Shown: positions 1-6,383 of the stretch, piece after piece
How the letters are laid out: every line of letters starts with the position of its first letter
Position numbering within the stretch: the stretch's first letter is position 1
Notes under the pieces: generated by a model
Told to the model about the DNA's origin: nothing
Databases searched by the model: none
What the model saw: only the letters and a program-made list of their open reading frames with translations
Assembly: GCA_947475855.1 (NCBI GenBank)
Contig: CANJPN010000296.1
Location: 1-7,660 of the forward strand
Direction of reading: 5' to 3'
DNA: 7,660 bases
Source: Bradyrhizobiaceae bacterium
GTDB lineage: Bacteria; Pseudomonadota; Alphaproteobacteria; Rhizobiales; Hyphomicrobiaceae
Position numbers and translations under genes: made by a program

Positions 1-218
1 CGAACCGGCACCGCATGAGGATTGCGCGGCGTCGGCATCACGATGTGGAACGGCCGCGCCCCCAGACGCAGTAGCGCCAGCTCCGCCAGATGTACGTTCA
101 GTGCCCGAGACTGGGTCTCGGACAAAATCGCTGCCGTATCGCCACGCTTTACGGCACACCGCTCGAATACCTCGCAGAACGCGTCGATCCACTTGCCCTC
201 GATCCGGTCGGCAATCAT
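1..218 (-). CDS. NicX / peptidase M29-like protein, N-terminal part (runs off the left edge)
   Basis: Read on the minus strand, this is an open frame from an ATG at 218 to the window edge, giving 72 residues. It starts MIADRIEGKW and contains an ILSETQSRALNVHLAELA segment followed by RLGARPFHIVMPTPRNPHAV. By eye this matches the N-terminal region of 2,5-dihydroxypyridine 5,6-dioxygenase (NicX) and related proteins often annotated as M29 aminopeptidases, where a stretch like VAVLKSHYSDPRTVNAA is followed by a beta strand and an NHPTAM-like segment. The metal-binding residues of the family lie further on, outside the window, so the activity cannot be judged. An AGGGGG site at 233-228 sits nine bases before this ATG. 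An alternative ATG at 227 directly abuts that site and is less likely. The gene is divergent from the glutathionyl-hydroquinone reductase. The coding call is firm; the family call is moderate. Confidence 0.65.
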   Translation of the reverse strand, partial: MIADRIEGKWIDAFCEVFERCAVKRGDTAAILSETQSRALNVHLAELALLRLGARPFHIVMPTPRNPHAVPV

Positions 219-254
219 CGGCAGCATCCCCCTGAAGTCAGAGCAAGCATTTGG

Positions 255-283
255 TTGGCAATTGCATCCCGCGAAGCTAGCCT
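255..283 (+). promoter_or_regulatory. Putative sigma-70-type promoter for the glutathionyl-hydroquinone reductase
   Basis: TTGGCA (255-260) is separated by exactly 17 bases from TAGCCT (278-283). The -35 box matches TTGACA at five of six positions; the -10 box is weak. It lies 55 bases before the TTG start at 338. Its -10 shares bases 278-279 with the -10 of the opposing candidate promoter, so the two genes could compete for polymerase. Prediction by eye only. Confidence 0.3.
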
Positions 284-302
284 TTGCGTGGAGAGCGGCC
301 AA
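274..302 (-). promoter_or_regulatory. Putative sigma-70-type promoter for the NicX-like gene
   Basis: On the minus strand, TTGGCC (302-297) is separated by 17 bases from TAGCTT (279-274). The -35 box matches the TTGACA consensus at four of six positions and the -10 box at three of six. It lies about 55 bases upstream of the ATG at 218. It overlaps the candidate plus-strand promoter in the same gap. Prediction by eye only. Confidence 0.25.
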
Positions 303-322
303 GCCGGCAACTCCGATTGGTT

Positions 323-329
323 GAGGAGG
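323..329 (+). promoter_or_regulatory. Ribosome binding site deciding a TTG start
   Basis: GAGGAGG lies eight bases upstream of the TTG at 338-340 and is the strongest Shine-Dalgarno sequence in this gap. It selects the TTG over the in-frame ATG at 284, which has no comparable site. The TTG start also gives the MGQLVDG N-terminus typical of the family. Confidence 0.7.
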
Positions 330-337
330 ATGCGCTA

Positions 338-1303
338 TTGGGACAGCTCGTAGACGGCAAATGGACCGAAGCGAACGTACTCACCAATCACGATGCGACT
401 GGCATGTACTACAAGCGCCCCTCGGTGTTCCGCGATCGCATTGAGGCCGTTCCCTCAGCAAAGTACCCCGCCGAAAGCGGCCGCTACCATCTCTACTGCG
501 CAGTCGCTTGCCCCTGGGCACATCGCGCTGTTCTGTTCCGCGTGCTGAAACGGCTCGAACCGCATATCCGGCTGTGGAACACGTTCCAGGAGGTCGGCGG
601 CCAAGGCTGGTCGTTCGGTCCTGAAGGCCACACCGTTCCAGGCACGGACCAACACGTGCGCTACCTGCACGAAATCTATCAGATCGCCGATCCCGGTTGC
701 ACCACCCGGGTCACAGTGCCGACGCTTTGGGACGCCAAGTCGAAGCGCATCGTGAACAATGAATCCTCCGAAATCATCCGTATCTTCAATGACGCCTTCG
801 CCGGCATCACCGGCCCCACGCACGACTACTATCCCGAGCGTCTGCGCAGCGAGATCGACGCGATGAACGCGCTCGTCCTCAAAGGCATCAACAACGCCGT
901 CAACGGCTGCGGCTACTCGATCTCGCAGGAAGCCTACGATCAATCGGTCAAGGTCCTCTTCGGAACACTGGACGACCTCGACGCGCGGCTCTCGCGCCAG
1001 CGCTATCTGTGCGGCGCCACACAGACAGAAGCAGATTGGCGCCTGTTCCCGAGCCTCGTCCGCTTCGATGCGATCTACTACGTTGGCTACAAGTGCAACC
1101 TTCGCCGGCTGGAGGAATATCCCAACCTATCGAATTACCTGCGCGAGCTGTACCAAACGCCCGGCATCGCGGACGCGTGCGACATCGCGACGATGAAGCG
1201 CGGCGTCTACAGCAAAGCTGGGCCCGTCGGCGGCAATGGCATTGTCCCCATCGGCCCCGTCGTCGACCACACCCTCCCCCACGACCGCAACCGCCTCGGT
1301 TGA
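338..1303 (+). CDS. yqjG: Glutathionyl-hydroquinone reductase (xi-class glutathione transferase, YqjG/ECM4 family)
   Basis: The 321-residue cytosolic enzyme belongs to the family that reduces glutathionyl-(hydro)quinones, using a catalytic cysteine and GSH, to release free hydroquinones. The start MGQLVDGKW mirrors E. coli YqjG (MGQLIDGVW). The thioredoxin-like N-terminal domain carries the active-site motif CPWAHR at residues 58-63 (catalytic Cys58) in the context RYHLY...ACPWAHR. A G-site VNNESSEIIR motif is at 139-148. The helical C-terminal domain holds the family block TEADWRLFPSLVRFDAIYY (230-248) and ends with IGP and a Pro-His segment, as in YqjG. Length is normal (E. coli about 328). 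The gene faces the hydroxypyruvate isomerase gene with 14 bases between stop codons. Substrate is unknown, but the divergent NicX-like neighbour hints at aromatic-compound metabolism (inference). The family assignment is secure. Confidence 0.93.
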   Translation: MGQLVDGKWTEANVLTNHDATGMYYKRPSVFRDRIEAVPSAKYPAESGRYHLYCAVACPWAHRAVLFRVLKRLEPHIRLWNTFQEVGGQGWSFGPEGHTVPGTDQHVRYLHEIYQIADPGCTTRVTVPTLWDAKSKRIVNNESSEIIRIFNDAFAGITGPTHDYYPERLRSEIDAMNALVLKGINNAVNGCGYSISQEAYDQSVKVLFGTLDDLDARLSRQRYLCGATQTEADWRLFPSLVRFDAIYYVGYKCNLRRLEEYPNLSNYLRELYQTPGIADACDIATMKRGVYSKAGPVGGNGIVPIGPVVDHTLPHDRNRLG

Positions 1304-1317
1304 TCGAAATTCCAAGA

Positions 1318-2088
1318 TCAGGCCACCCTGCCCCACTTCTGCAACCAACCCAGCCCATCGAGCGTTCGGCCCCGCGGCGAATATTCCGCCCCGACCCAAC
1401 CATCGTAACCGAGCTTATCGAGCAGCCCGAACAGATATCCATAGTCGATTTCGCCTTCGTCGGGCTCATGCCGCCCCGGGTTCCCAGCGAACTGCACGTG
1501 CGCGATGATCGGCATCATCTCTGTCAGCGATGCCACGATCTCGCCGTGCCGCCGCTGCCGGTGATAGAAATCATATTGCAGCCTCACGTTCGGCAGGTCG
1601 ATGTGCCGGATGATCCGCGCAGCCATGTCGAAATCGCCGAGGAAATAGCCGGGATTGTCGAAGAGGTTCAGCGGTTCGAGCAGTGCCTTTCCACCGATCG
1701 GCGCGAGCTTGGTAGCCGCATGCCGCAAAGAAGCCTCGAACGCCGCTTCGCTCGCCGTCGGATGCGTGCCCGCCATCACATGGATCATCCGGCAGCCCGT
1801 CGCCTGCATGTATTCGACAGCGGTATCGAACAGTCGCCGGAACTCCGCGGCCTGGGATGGTATTGCCGCGATCCCGCGACCGCCGACTTCCGGTCCACCA
1901 CGCGGCGTGTTGATCAGAACGAGATCGAGCCCCGTTTCGGCGAGCCGCTTGGCGATAGCATCTGGCTTTTCCTCATAGGGATTCTGCACCTCGACGGCCT
2001 TGAAGCCGGCATCGCGCGCAGCGGCGAAACGATCGAGCAGTGGCCATTCGTTGAACATCAGGTTGAGGCTGGCGGCGAACTTCGGCAT
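1318..2088 (-). CDS. hyi: Hydroxypyruvate isomerase family protein (Hyi/OtnI-type TIM barrel)
   Basis: The 256-residue protein matches the length and fold of Hyi, an AP-endonuclease-2-type TIM barrel that interconverts hydroxypyruvate and tartronate semialdehyde. The start MPKFAASLNLMFNEWPLLDRF parallels E. coli Hyi (FSANLSMLFGEYDFLARF). GGRGIAAIPSQ (69-79) matches the conserved GERGIACIPG block. The four presumed metal ligands are Glu138 (in LLEPLN), Asp173 (in QYDFYH), Gln199 (in HVQFAGNPGRHEP) and Glu235 (in WVGAEY). GEIDYGYLF (212-220) is also a family signature. It could act on hydroxypyruvate in glyoxylate/glycerate metabolism, or on 2-oxo-tetronate like OtnI; no kinase, reductase or carboligase neighbour is present to decide. 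Only a weak GCGAG precedes the ATG. It is convergent with the hydroquinone reductase and divergent from the GNAT gene across 88 bp. Confidence 0.88.
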   Translation of the reverse strand: MPKFAASLNLMFNEWPLLDRFAAARDAGFKAVEVQNPYEEKPDAIAKRLAETGLDLVLINTPRGGPEVGGRGIAAIPSQAAEFRRLFDTAVEYMQATGCRMIHVMAGTHPTASEAAFEASLRHAATKLAPIGGKALLEPLNLFDNPGYFLGDFDMAARIIRHIDLPNVRLQYDFYHRQRRHGEIVASLTEMMPIIAHVQFAGNPGRHEPDEGEIDYGYLFGLLDKLGYDGWVGAEYSPRGRTLDGLGWLQKWGRVA

Positions 2089-2176
2089 GGGGTCTCGCGC
2101 TTATTGGCTGGGTTTTGGAACGGCCTCAATCTATATCACGCTGGTCACCATCATGAAGACGGGAGTGCACGAGGAG

Positions 2177-2776
2177 ATGACATCGAGTTTCCCCGTCCCG
2201 CTCGTCGGCGCATTCGTCACTCTTTTGCCCCTCGATCGTTCTCACGCGAGCGAACTCGCCGAAGCCGTCCGCGATGGCGAGCTATGGCGGCTTTGGTACA
2301 CGTCCGTACCCAGCCCGGAAGGGATGCTAGCCGAGATCGATCGGAGACTTTCTTTGCAGCACAAAGACTCGATGCTGCCGTTCACCGTCGTCGATAATGC
2401 GACGGGCAAGCCCGCCGGGATGACGACGTACATGAACATCGACAATACCCACAGGCGTGTCGAGATCGGTAGCACCTGGTACCGCAAGAGCGTCCAGCGC
2501 GGCCCCGTGAATACCGAAGCAAAACTTTTGCTCCTTACCCACGCTTTCGAGAAGCTCGAGTGCATCGCTGTCGAGTTCCGCACTCACGCCCTCAATCACC
2601 CGAGCCGCCGTGCAATCGAACGCCTTGGCGCCAAGCTGGATGGTATCCTTCGATGGCATCAGCGCATGCCGAATGGCACCCTGCGCGACACCTGCGTCTA
2701 CAGCATCATCGCCCCGGAATGGCCGACAGTGAAAGCGAACCTCGAGTGGAAACTGTGCTGCCCGAGAGATTCCTGA
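2177..2776 (+). CDS. GNAT family N-acetyltransferase (RimJ/RimL type)
   Basis: From the ATG at 2177 the protein has 199 residues, the usual size for RimJ/RimL-like GNATs. It opens with VGAFVTLLPLDRSHASEL (10-27), matching the common N-terminal strand and helix (EGRxVxLxPLxxxHxxxL). The region STWYRKSVQRGPVNTEAKL (99-117) corresponds to motif A, where acetyl-CoA binds; it reads QRGPVNTEAK rather than the classical QxxGxG, as in the subgroup with xGVNTEAKLLLL. ALNHPSRRAIERLGA (138-152) is motif B, and a GTLRDTCVYSIIAPEW segment (167-182) closes the domain. The acceptor substrate is unknown. The start was chosen because GGGAG lies 11 bases upstream and GAGGAG is adjacent, and because earlier in-frame starts (2153, 2000) add residues unlike the family; 2000 would also overlap the isomerase gene. 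No functional link to the neighbours is evident. Confidence 0.85.
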   Translation: MTSSFPVPLVGAFVTLLPLDRSHASELAEAVRDGELWRLWYTSVPSPEGMLAEIDRRLSLQHKDSMLPFTVVDNATGKPAGMTTYMNIDNTHRRVEIGSTWYRKSVQRGPVNTEAKLLLLTHAFEKLECIAVEFRTHALNHPSRRAIERLGAKLDGILRWHQRMPNGTLRDTCVYSIIAPEWPTVKANLEWKLCCPRDS

Positions 2777-2827
2777 CACTTACTCCTCAACAGCCGGATT
2801 TCCATCCTCTTTCACTCCGCGCGTGCT

Positions 2828-3403
2828 CTACTTCGCAACTGGCCCTGGCCCACCGGCAGCGGCCCGCGATGGCCGCGTCGAAATCGAAATGCCATTGAGA
2901 AGCCAATGCCCGCCGACCGATTCGTAGATCAGATCGAAGACCACACGATTAGGCTCCGTTGCATAGTACCCTTTCAACCGGAGACGGCGCTCGCCGTCGA
3001 GCGATGGCTGCTCGTCCAGTTCAGGCGCCATGATAGCCGCCATCGACAGATCCAGACGCGCCCGCCTCATTTCGGTGAAAATGTGAGCCAAATCGGCAGC
3101 CGAATTTTTCTCACGGAAAGATGGTGCCGCCAGATCCCGCAGCACCGTGTAGTTGCCGCTGCGATTGGCATCGTTAAGTGCCATCAGGCTCGTTCGAACC
3201 AGAAATTGCACTTGCACCTGCAGTGACTGTCCACTCGAAGTCGGCGGCGGCGAACTCGCCACACGCTGCACGGCTGCCGGTGGCGCAGCCGTCTTGGGTT
3301 TAACGGATGGCGCCGGTACGGTCTGGTTTTGCCATCCCTGGGCAACGGCAACAGAACTGCACACGACGAGAAGACAGGCGGCAGGCAGCCAGTACTTGTT
3401 CAT
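2828..3403 (-). CDS. Small exported protein, possibly NTF2-like, in line with the adhesin gene
   Basis: The 191-residue product begins with a clear signal peptide: MNKYW, a hydrophobic core of about residues 6-19, and a likely AVA|Q cleavage after residue 21. There is no lipobox before Cys15, so a soluble periplasmic protein is expected. Residues 25-60 form a Pro/Ala/Ser/Thr-rich linker. Residues 61-176 look like one alpha+beta domain: helix (FLVRTSLMALNDANRSGNY), LRDLAAPSFREKNS, a helix ending FTEMRRARLD, and then strands ending VVFDLIYESVGGHWLLNGISIST. This order resembles NTF2-like/SnoaL domains, but that is inference and I do not recognise a named family. A GTG at 3415 would add four residues; the ATG at 3403 with GTGAG seven bases upstream gives a better signal peptide. 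It follows the adhesin stop codon by 43 bp on the same strand and may be co-transcribed, as accessory genes of some trimeric autotransporters are. Confidence 0.75.
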   Translation of the reverse strand: MNKYWLPAACLLVVCSSVAVAQGWQNQTVPAPSVKPKTAAPPAAVQRVASSPPPTSSGQSLQVQVQFLVRTSLMALNDANRSGNYTVLRDLAAPSFREKNSAADLAHIFTEMRRARLDLSMAAIMAPELDEQPSLDGERRLRLKGYYATEPNRVVFDLIYESVGGHWLLNGISISTRPSRAAAGGPGPVAK

Positions 3404-3848
3404 GTCGCTACTCACTGTTTGATGTTCTTGTCGAAAGAGCCGGCCATTACTTCCAGGTGAGTTGAAGTCCGAGGCGTGAACCGACCGAACCGTCGTAGCT
3501 GCTCACACCAACACCGGCTGCAAGCGACAACGCCGTATTCGTGCCCAGGAAATTCCGGTCGAGCACACCGAGCGCACTGAGGCCGATGGCGTGCTTTCCT
3601 TGATACTCGCCCCAACTGAAACGCACCCCGAAAGTATCGCCAGCCAGTAGTGTCGGCTCAGCCACGGCCAAAGCCACGGCGACACCGTCCAGCGCCTTGT
3701 CGACCTTCTTGTCCGTCGCGGTAATCCGCGCATCCATACCCTTGAGACGACTGTCGAAGGTCCCGACGCTTTGCTCGACGCTCGTCAGCCGTTGTTCCGA
3801 CGATGTGAGCCGCGTATCGAAACTCGCCACGCGCGTTTCGACATTCGA

Positions 3849-4166
3849 GATCCTGGTTGTGTTCGATGCGATCGCAGACGTGTTCGACGCAGTTTGCGTT
3901 TGCAGCGTCGCGACATTTCCTTCGACGGTGGAGACACGGCCGGTGAGCGCCGTCACGTTGCCTTCGGTCGTTGTCATCCTGCCTTCGAGACCGCCGATAC
4001 GCGATGTGTTGCTGGCCACCTGCCCTTGCAGAGTAGTGACTTGCCCCTCCACGGAAGTGATCCGTGTCGTGTTGGATGCGATCGCAGAGGTATTCGCAGC
4101 TGTCTGTGTCTGCAGTGTCGAAACATTACCTTCGACCGTGGTGACGCGCCCATTCAGCGCCGTGAC
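3849..4166 (-). repeat. Duplicated 10-heptad (70-residue, 210-nt) block in the adhesin stalk
   Basis: Two 36-residue segments recur exactly 70 residues apart: one encoded at 4166-4059 (starting VTALNGRVTTVEGNV) and one at 3956-3849 (starting VTALTGRVSTVEGNV). Both continue with TLQTQTA and NTSAIASNTTRI. They share 32 of 36 residues but differ at many silent positions. The spacing of 10 heptads keeps the trimeric coiled-coil register. A third, more diverged LQTQTAANTTQIAALDTRV segment lies nearer the head. Confidence 0.8.
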
Positions 4167-4802
4167 GCTACTCTCGACCGCCCCGACCCGGTTCCCCAGC
4201 GTCGTCACGCCACCTTCGACAGCACCGACGCGCGTATCCAGCGCAGCGATCTGGGTCGTGTTGGCAGCCGTCTGCGTCTGCAGGACGCCGACTTGCGTCT
4301 GCAAAGTGCCAACCGAAGTCTCGACGGCCCCAACCCTCCCATAGAGCGCGCCCCCATCGCCCGCCAGATTGCCATTGGCGTCTGTCGTCATCACCTGCAG
4401 CGATCCGGATTGTGCAGCACGGCTGGCGGCATTCGCGATGCCCGCAGCGGTATAGGTAGTGGTGGCAGTGCCCAAAGCGATCTGATTAGCCCGGGTCGTC
4501 GAGGCGCCATACCCGATTGCCGTCGATCCATCGAAGGAAGCGGTCGAATTCGGTCCCAACGCGGTCGCATTTGCACCGGCCGCCGAGGATCCAAAGCCGA
4601 TGGCGGTGCTGGCGGCTCCAGTCCCCTGGAACAGTACGTTTGGATCGACCGCCGCGAGATTTCCGGTACCATCCGAGCTGACCGCCAGCCTCGCACCAGA
4701 CTGCGCCGCTACACTCGCCGAACTGGCGACACCCGTCATCGTGTAGGTATTGCTGGCCGAGCCGAACACTTGCTGATTGGTGCGCGACGTCGCAACCCCC
4801 TG

Positions 4803-5559
4803 GCCAAATGCAGCAGCATTGGCATGTGCTGCCGGGCGCCCCTTGACCCACCGCAGTCGACGAAACGCCATTCGCTTGTGCGCCTTGCCCCAGCGCGGAT
4901 GCACTTGTCGCAGCCGCCGAAGAAGCCTGTCCAAATGCCGACGAGTTGAGACCGCTGGCCGTCGAACCAGAGCCGTTTGCAGTCGAATTGATCCCGGAAG
5001 CTGTCGCTGCCTGACCGCTTGCAGTCGCAGACGTCTGGTTCGCAAGCGCATTCCGGCCATAAGCCGAGGAATTGAGCCCCGTAGCCTGCGCCGCAGCGCC
5101 GGTCGCAGTTGCCCCATCAGCCATTGCACGCGCGTCATTGCCGATTGCGGTTGAATATTCTCCTTGAGCCCGTGCGATATCGCCGATGGCAGTCGTACTG
5201 TTGGCAATCGCCCGGGCTCCTCGGCCTAGCGCGGTCGCGTTTGCCCCGCTCGACTGGGCCGCACTACCTAAAGAGGTCGAGTTCACACCACTGGCGATCG
5301 CATTGGAGCCGACGCTGGTCGAATTGATTGCGCTGGACGAGGCTCCGTTGCCAATCGCAGTTCCGTTGTTGCCGTCTGCCGAAGCCGCGTTGCCGATCGA
5401 CGTCGCATTGACGCCGGCAGCGGAAGCAACGGTTCCTATTGCCGTCGAGTTGCCCCCGAGAGCCTGAGCCTGCGAGCCCAGTGCGACCGCGTTTGAACCC
5501 TCGGCCCGAGCCGCCTGGCCCACGGCAGTCGCATAGTCGCCGATCGCCCTCGTTTGGCC
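4803..5559 (-). repeat. Array of 18 consecutive 14-residue (42-nt) head repeats in the adhesin
   Basis: After an irregular first unit ending ATGLASSAFG, the frame divides into 18 units of 14 residues, from GQTRAIGDYATAVG to QGRPAAHANAAAFG. Small residues and Gly recur at fixed places and most units end in xSTAxG or xATAxG. These are left-handed beta-roll repeats as in YadA heads. The array spans 18 x 42 bases plus the one extra base. Units differ in sequence, so this is an old array, not a fresh tandem expansion. Some units lack the central Gly (SSAINSTSVG, RAIANSTTAIG, ANQTSATASG). Confidence 0.85.
4834..4842 (-). other. Single-base frameshift site in the adhesin head
   Basis: On the minus strand the sequence reads GGGGCGCCC (4842-4834). 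The upstream frame reads ...STAVGQ to the codon at 4845-4843, and the downstream frame resumes at 4841 as GRPAAHANAAAFGQGV. One base is extra, most simply one G of the GGGG run at 4842-4839 or one C of the CCC run at 4836-4834. Deleting it produces a head unit of exactly 14 residues (QGRPAAHANAAAFG, or QGAPAAHANAAAFG), in step with the 17 preceding units. Confidence 0.85.
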
Positions 5560-5856
5560 GCCGAAGGCCGACGATGCGAGCCCCGTGGCAATGGCATCCG
5601 CCCCGCATGCGAGGGACATCGGACCCGCTGCAGCGCCTCCGAACGAGCCGCCGTACTGCTGGCAGACGAATTGGGCGTTCGCCGACGAAGCAGAGGCCAT
5701 CAACACCGCAGTCAGAACACTGACGCCACCCGCCGCGGTCGACTTGCCACGCTTGGCGCGCCCTCGACAGTCCCCAAGGGTGACGAAATACTGAATGTTA
5801 TCAGGGTACTCGATCCGCACTCCGCAATGGAGCTTGAGCAATTTAGAGCTACGCAA

Positions 5857-6263
5857 AACACTAAACTCCGGGTTGTGCTCCGGACCAAGACACACTTGTG
5901 GAGCCCGGAGCTGCTGTCCCAGAACTACAACTTAAAGTTGTAAATATTTAATTAAGCATCCTTAGATGAATGCGTGAACATTCTCCATCTACCGGCACCT
6001 GAACGACGATCACATCTGTCCAGCGAAGCGCGCGCCGAGGGAGGAAGGCTTCCGCCACTCCATCGATAAATTGGACCGGTCGTTCATGTGCAGGCTACTT
6101 CTCTAACCAATCCATTGTATGTCGCCCTTTGCCCGCCAGAATTGCCCGTGACAAGTCGTTCAGGTTCAGTTCATCCGCGAAGCATCATGAAGTGGGTCAT
6201 CAAGTGCTGAGAGAGCCTGCCTTGTGCAGTGCGGCACTTAATCGGACTGGGGGGCGTAAATCG
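5857..6263. other. 407-bp intergenic region between the divergent adhesin and ribA units
   Basis: This gap holds the palindrome at 5926-5942, an AT-rich block at 5941-5955, and a short 11-bp palindrome AGTGC-G-GCACT at 6228-6238 that could be an operator half or a small stem. Part of 5857-5895 would be coding if the adhesin starts at the GTG 5895. I looked for an FMN (RFN) riboswitch before ribA and found none of its conserved blocks. No tRNA, no intrinsic terminator and no convincing gene is visible between 5960 and 6240; a 23-codon minus-strand ATG frame near 6091-6020 is too weak to call. Confidence 0.5.
5926..5942. promoter_or_regulatory. 17-bp palindrome TACAACTT-A-AAGTTGTA, likely operator upstream of the adhesin
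   Basis: Two perfect 8-bp arms flank a single central A at 5934. It lies 70 bases upstream of the TTG start at 5856, on the downstream side of an AT-rich stretch (5941-5955) that could hold a -10 box. A TTCACG (minus strand, 5978-5973) is 17 bases from a weak TTAATT (5955-5950), which would place transcription initiation close to the palindrome. Size, symmetry and the TACAA/TTGTA ends resemble sites of MarR/OhrR-family regulators. The palindrome is seen; the regulator class is inference, and no such regulator gene is in the window. Confidence 0.5.
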
Positions 6264-6383
6264 ATGTTCGAGTATGAAACCGATTTCAACGCCCGTGCGT
6301 TAATGAACAAACCTCATCGTGGCACGTATCAAAGACACGCGGTGGCGAACTTCCGCTACCGCCGCCTTTATACGCTTCGATGA
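6264..6383 (+). CDS. Possible 39-residue small ORF upstream of ribA
   Basis: An ATG at 6264 follows a GGGGGG run at 6249-6254 with nine bases of spacing. It encodes a basic, aromatic-rich peptide starting MFEYETDFNARALMNKPHRG and ending FRYRRLYTLR. Its stop codon TGA (6381-6383) overlaps the ATG at 6380, an in-frame upstream start of the ribA frame, in an ATGA arrangement. A longer version from an ATG at 6129 has no supporting site. It could be a leader peptide coupled to ribA, a free small protein or chance. I do not recognise the peptide. Conservation of the peptide would decide. Confidence 0.35.
   Translation: MFEYETDFNARALMNKPHRGTYQRHAVANFRYRRLYTLR
6339..6362 (+). promoter_or_regulatory. 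Hairpin at the end of the small ORF, upstream of ribA
   Basis: GCGGTGGCG (6339-6347) can pair with CGCTACCGC (6354-6362) over nine base pairs, including one G-U, around a six-base loop AACTTC. No U run follows, so it is not a terminator. It ends 18 bases before the ATGA junction at 6380 and could affect translation there. No competing structure was found by eye. Confidence 0.35.

Larger units (their letters stand above)
3447..5856 (-). pseudogene. YadA-type trimeric autotransporter adhesin, frame broken by one extra base
   Basis: This is a surface adhesin of the type that trimerises and passes its head and stalk through a beta-barrel anchor (type Vc secretion). The 5' part is one minus-strand frame (stop at 4486 if unrepaired); the 3' part is another, ending at 3447. 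Removing one base at 4834-4842 gives about 802 residues. These are: basic n-region RGRAKRGK (31-38), hydrophobic core and ANA|Q cleavage (61/62); a head of 14-residue repeats of the form xxAxAxGxNSTAIG (about 85-351); neck SRTNQQVFGSASNTYTMTG; a second short head; second neck TRANQIALGTATTTYTAAG; heptad stalk (about 506-714); and a YadA anchor (about 715-802) ending LQLTWK. The start is uncertain: TTG 5856 has CGGAG nine bases upstream, GTG 5895 and GTG 5820 are alternatives, and no ATG fits. Unrepaired, the product has a head but no anchor and would not be displayed. Whether the gene is dead or miscalled cannot be told here. Confidence 0.85.

Noticed and set aside
1009..2397. 462-codon plus-strand open frame across the isomerase region
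   Set aside because: It overlaps the reductase, isomerase and GNAT genes, is Arg/His/Pro-rich without any domain, and is the opposite-strand shadow of the GC-rich isomerase gene.
2777..2827. Terminator between the convergent GNAT and exported-protein genes
   Set aside because: No stem of useful length followed by a T run is visible on either strand.
3771..4949. 392-codon plus-strand open frame opposite the adhesin stalk
   Set aside because: It is Arg/Asp/His-rich with a periodicity inherited from the adhesin repeats on the other strand. The adhesin frame explains the sequence fully.
4846..5207. Upstream part of the 3' adhesin frame as an independent start (Met at 5207)
   Set aside because: Before the frameshift site this frame reads Arg/Leu/Pro-rich, non-repetitive residues, while the other frame carries clean 14-residue repeats. 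The Met at 5207 is not a real start.
6020..6091. Short minus-strand ATG frame (about 23 codons) starting MNDRSNLSMEW
   Set aside because: Too short, with no clear ribosome binding site and no recognisable features.
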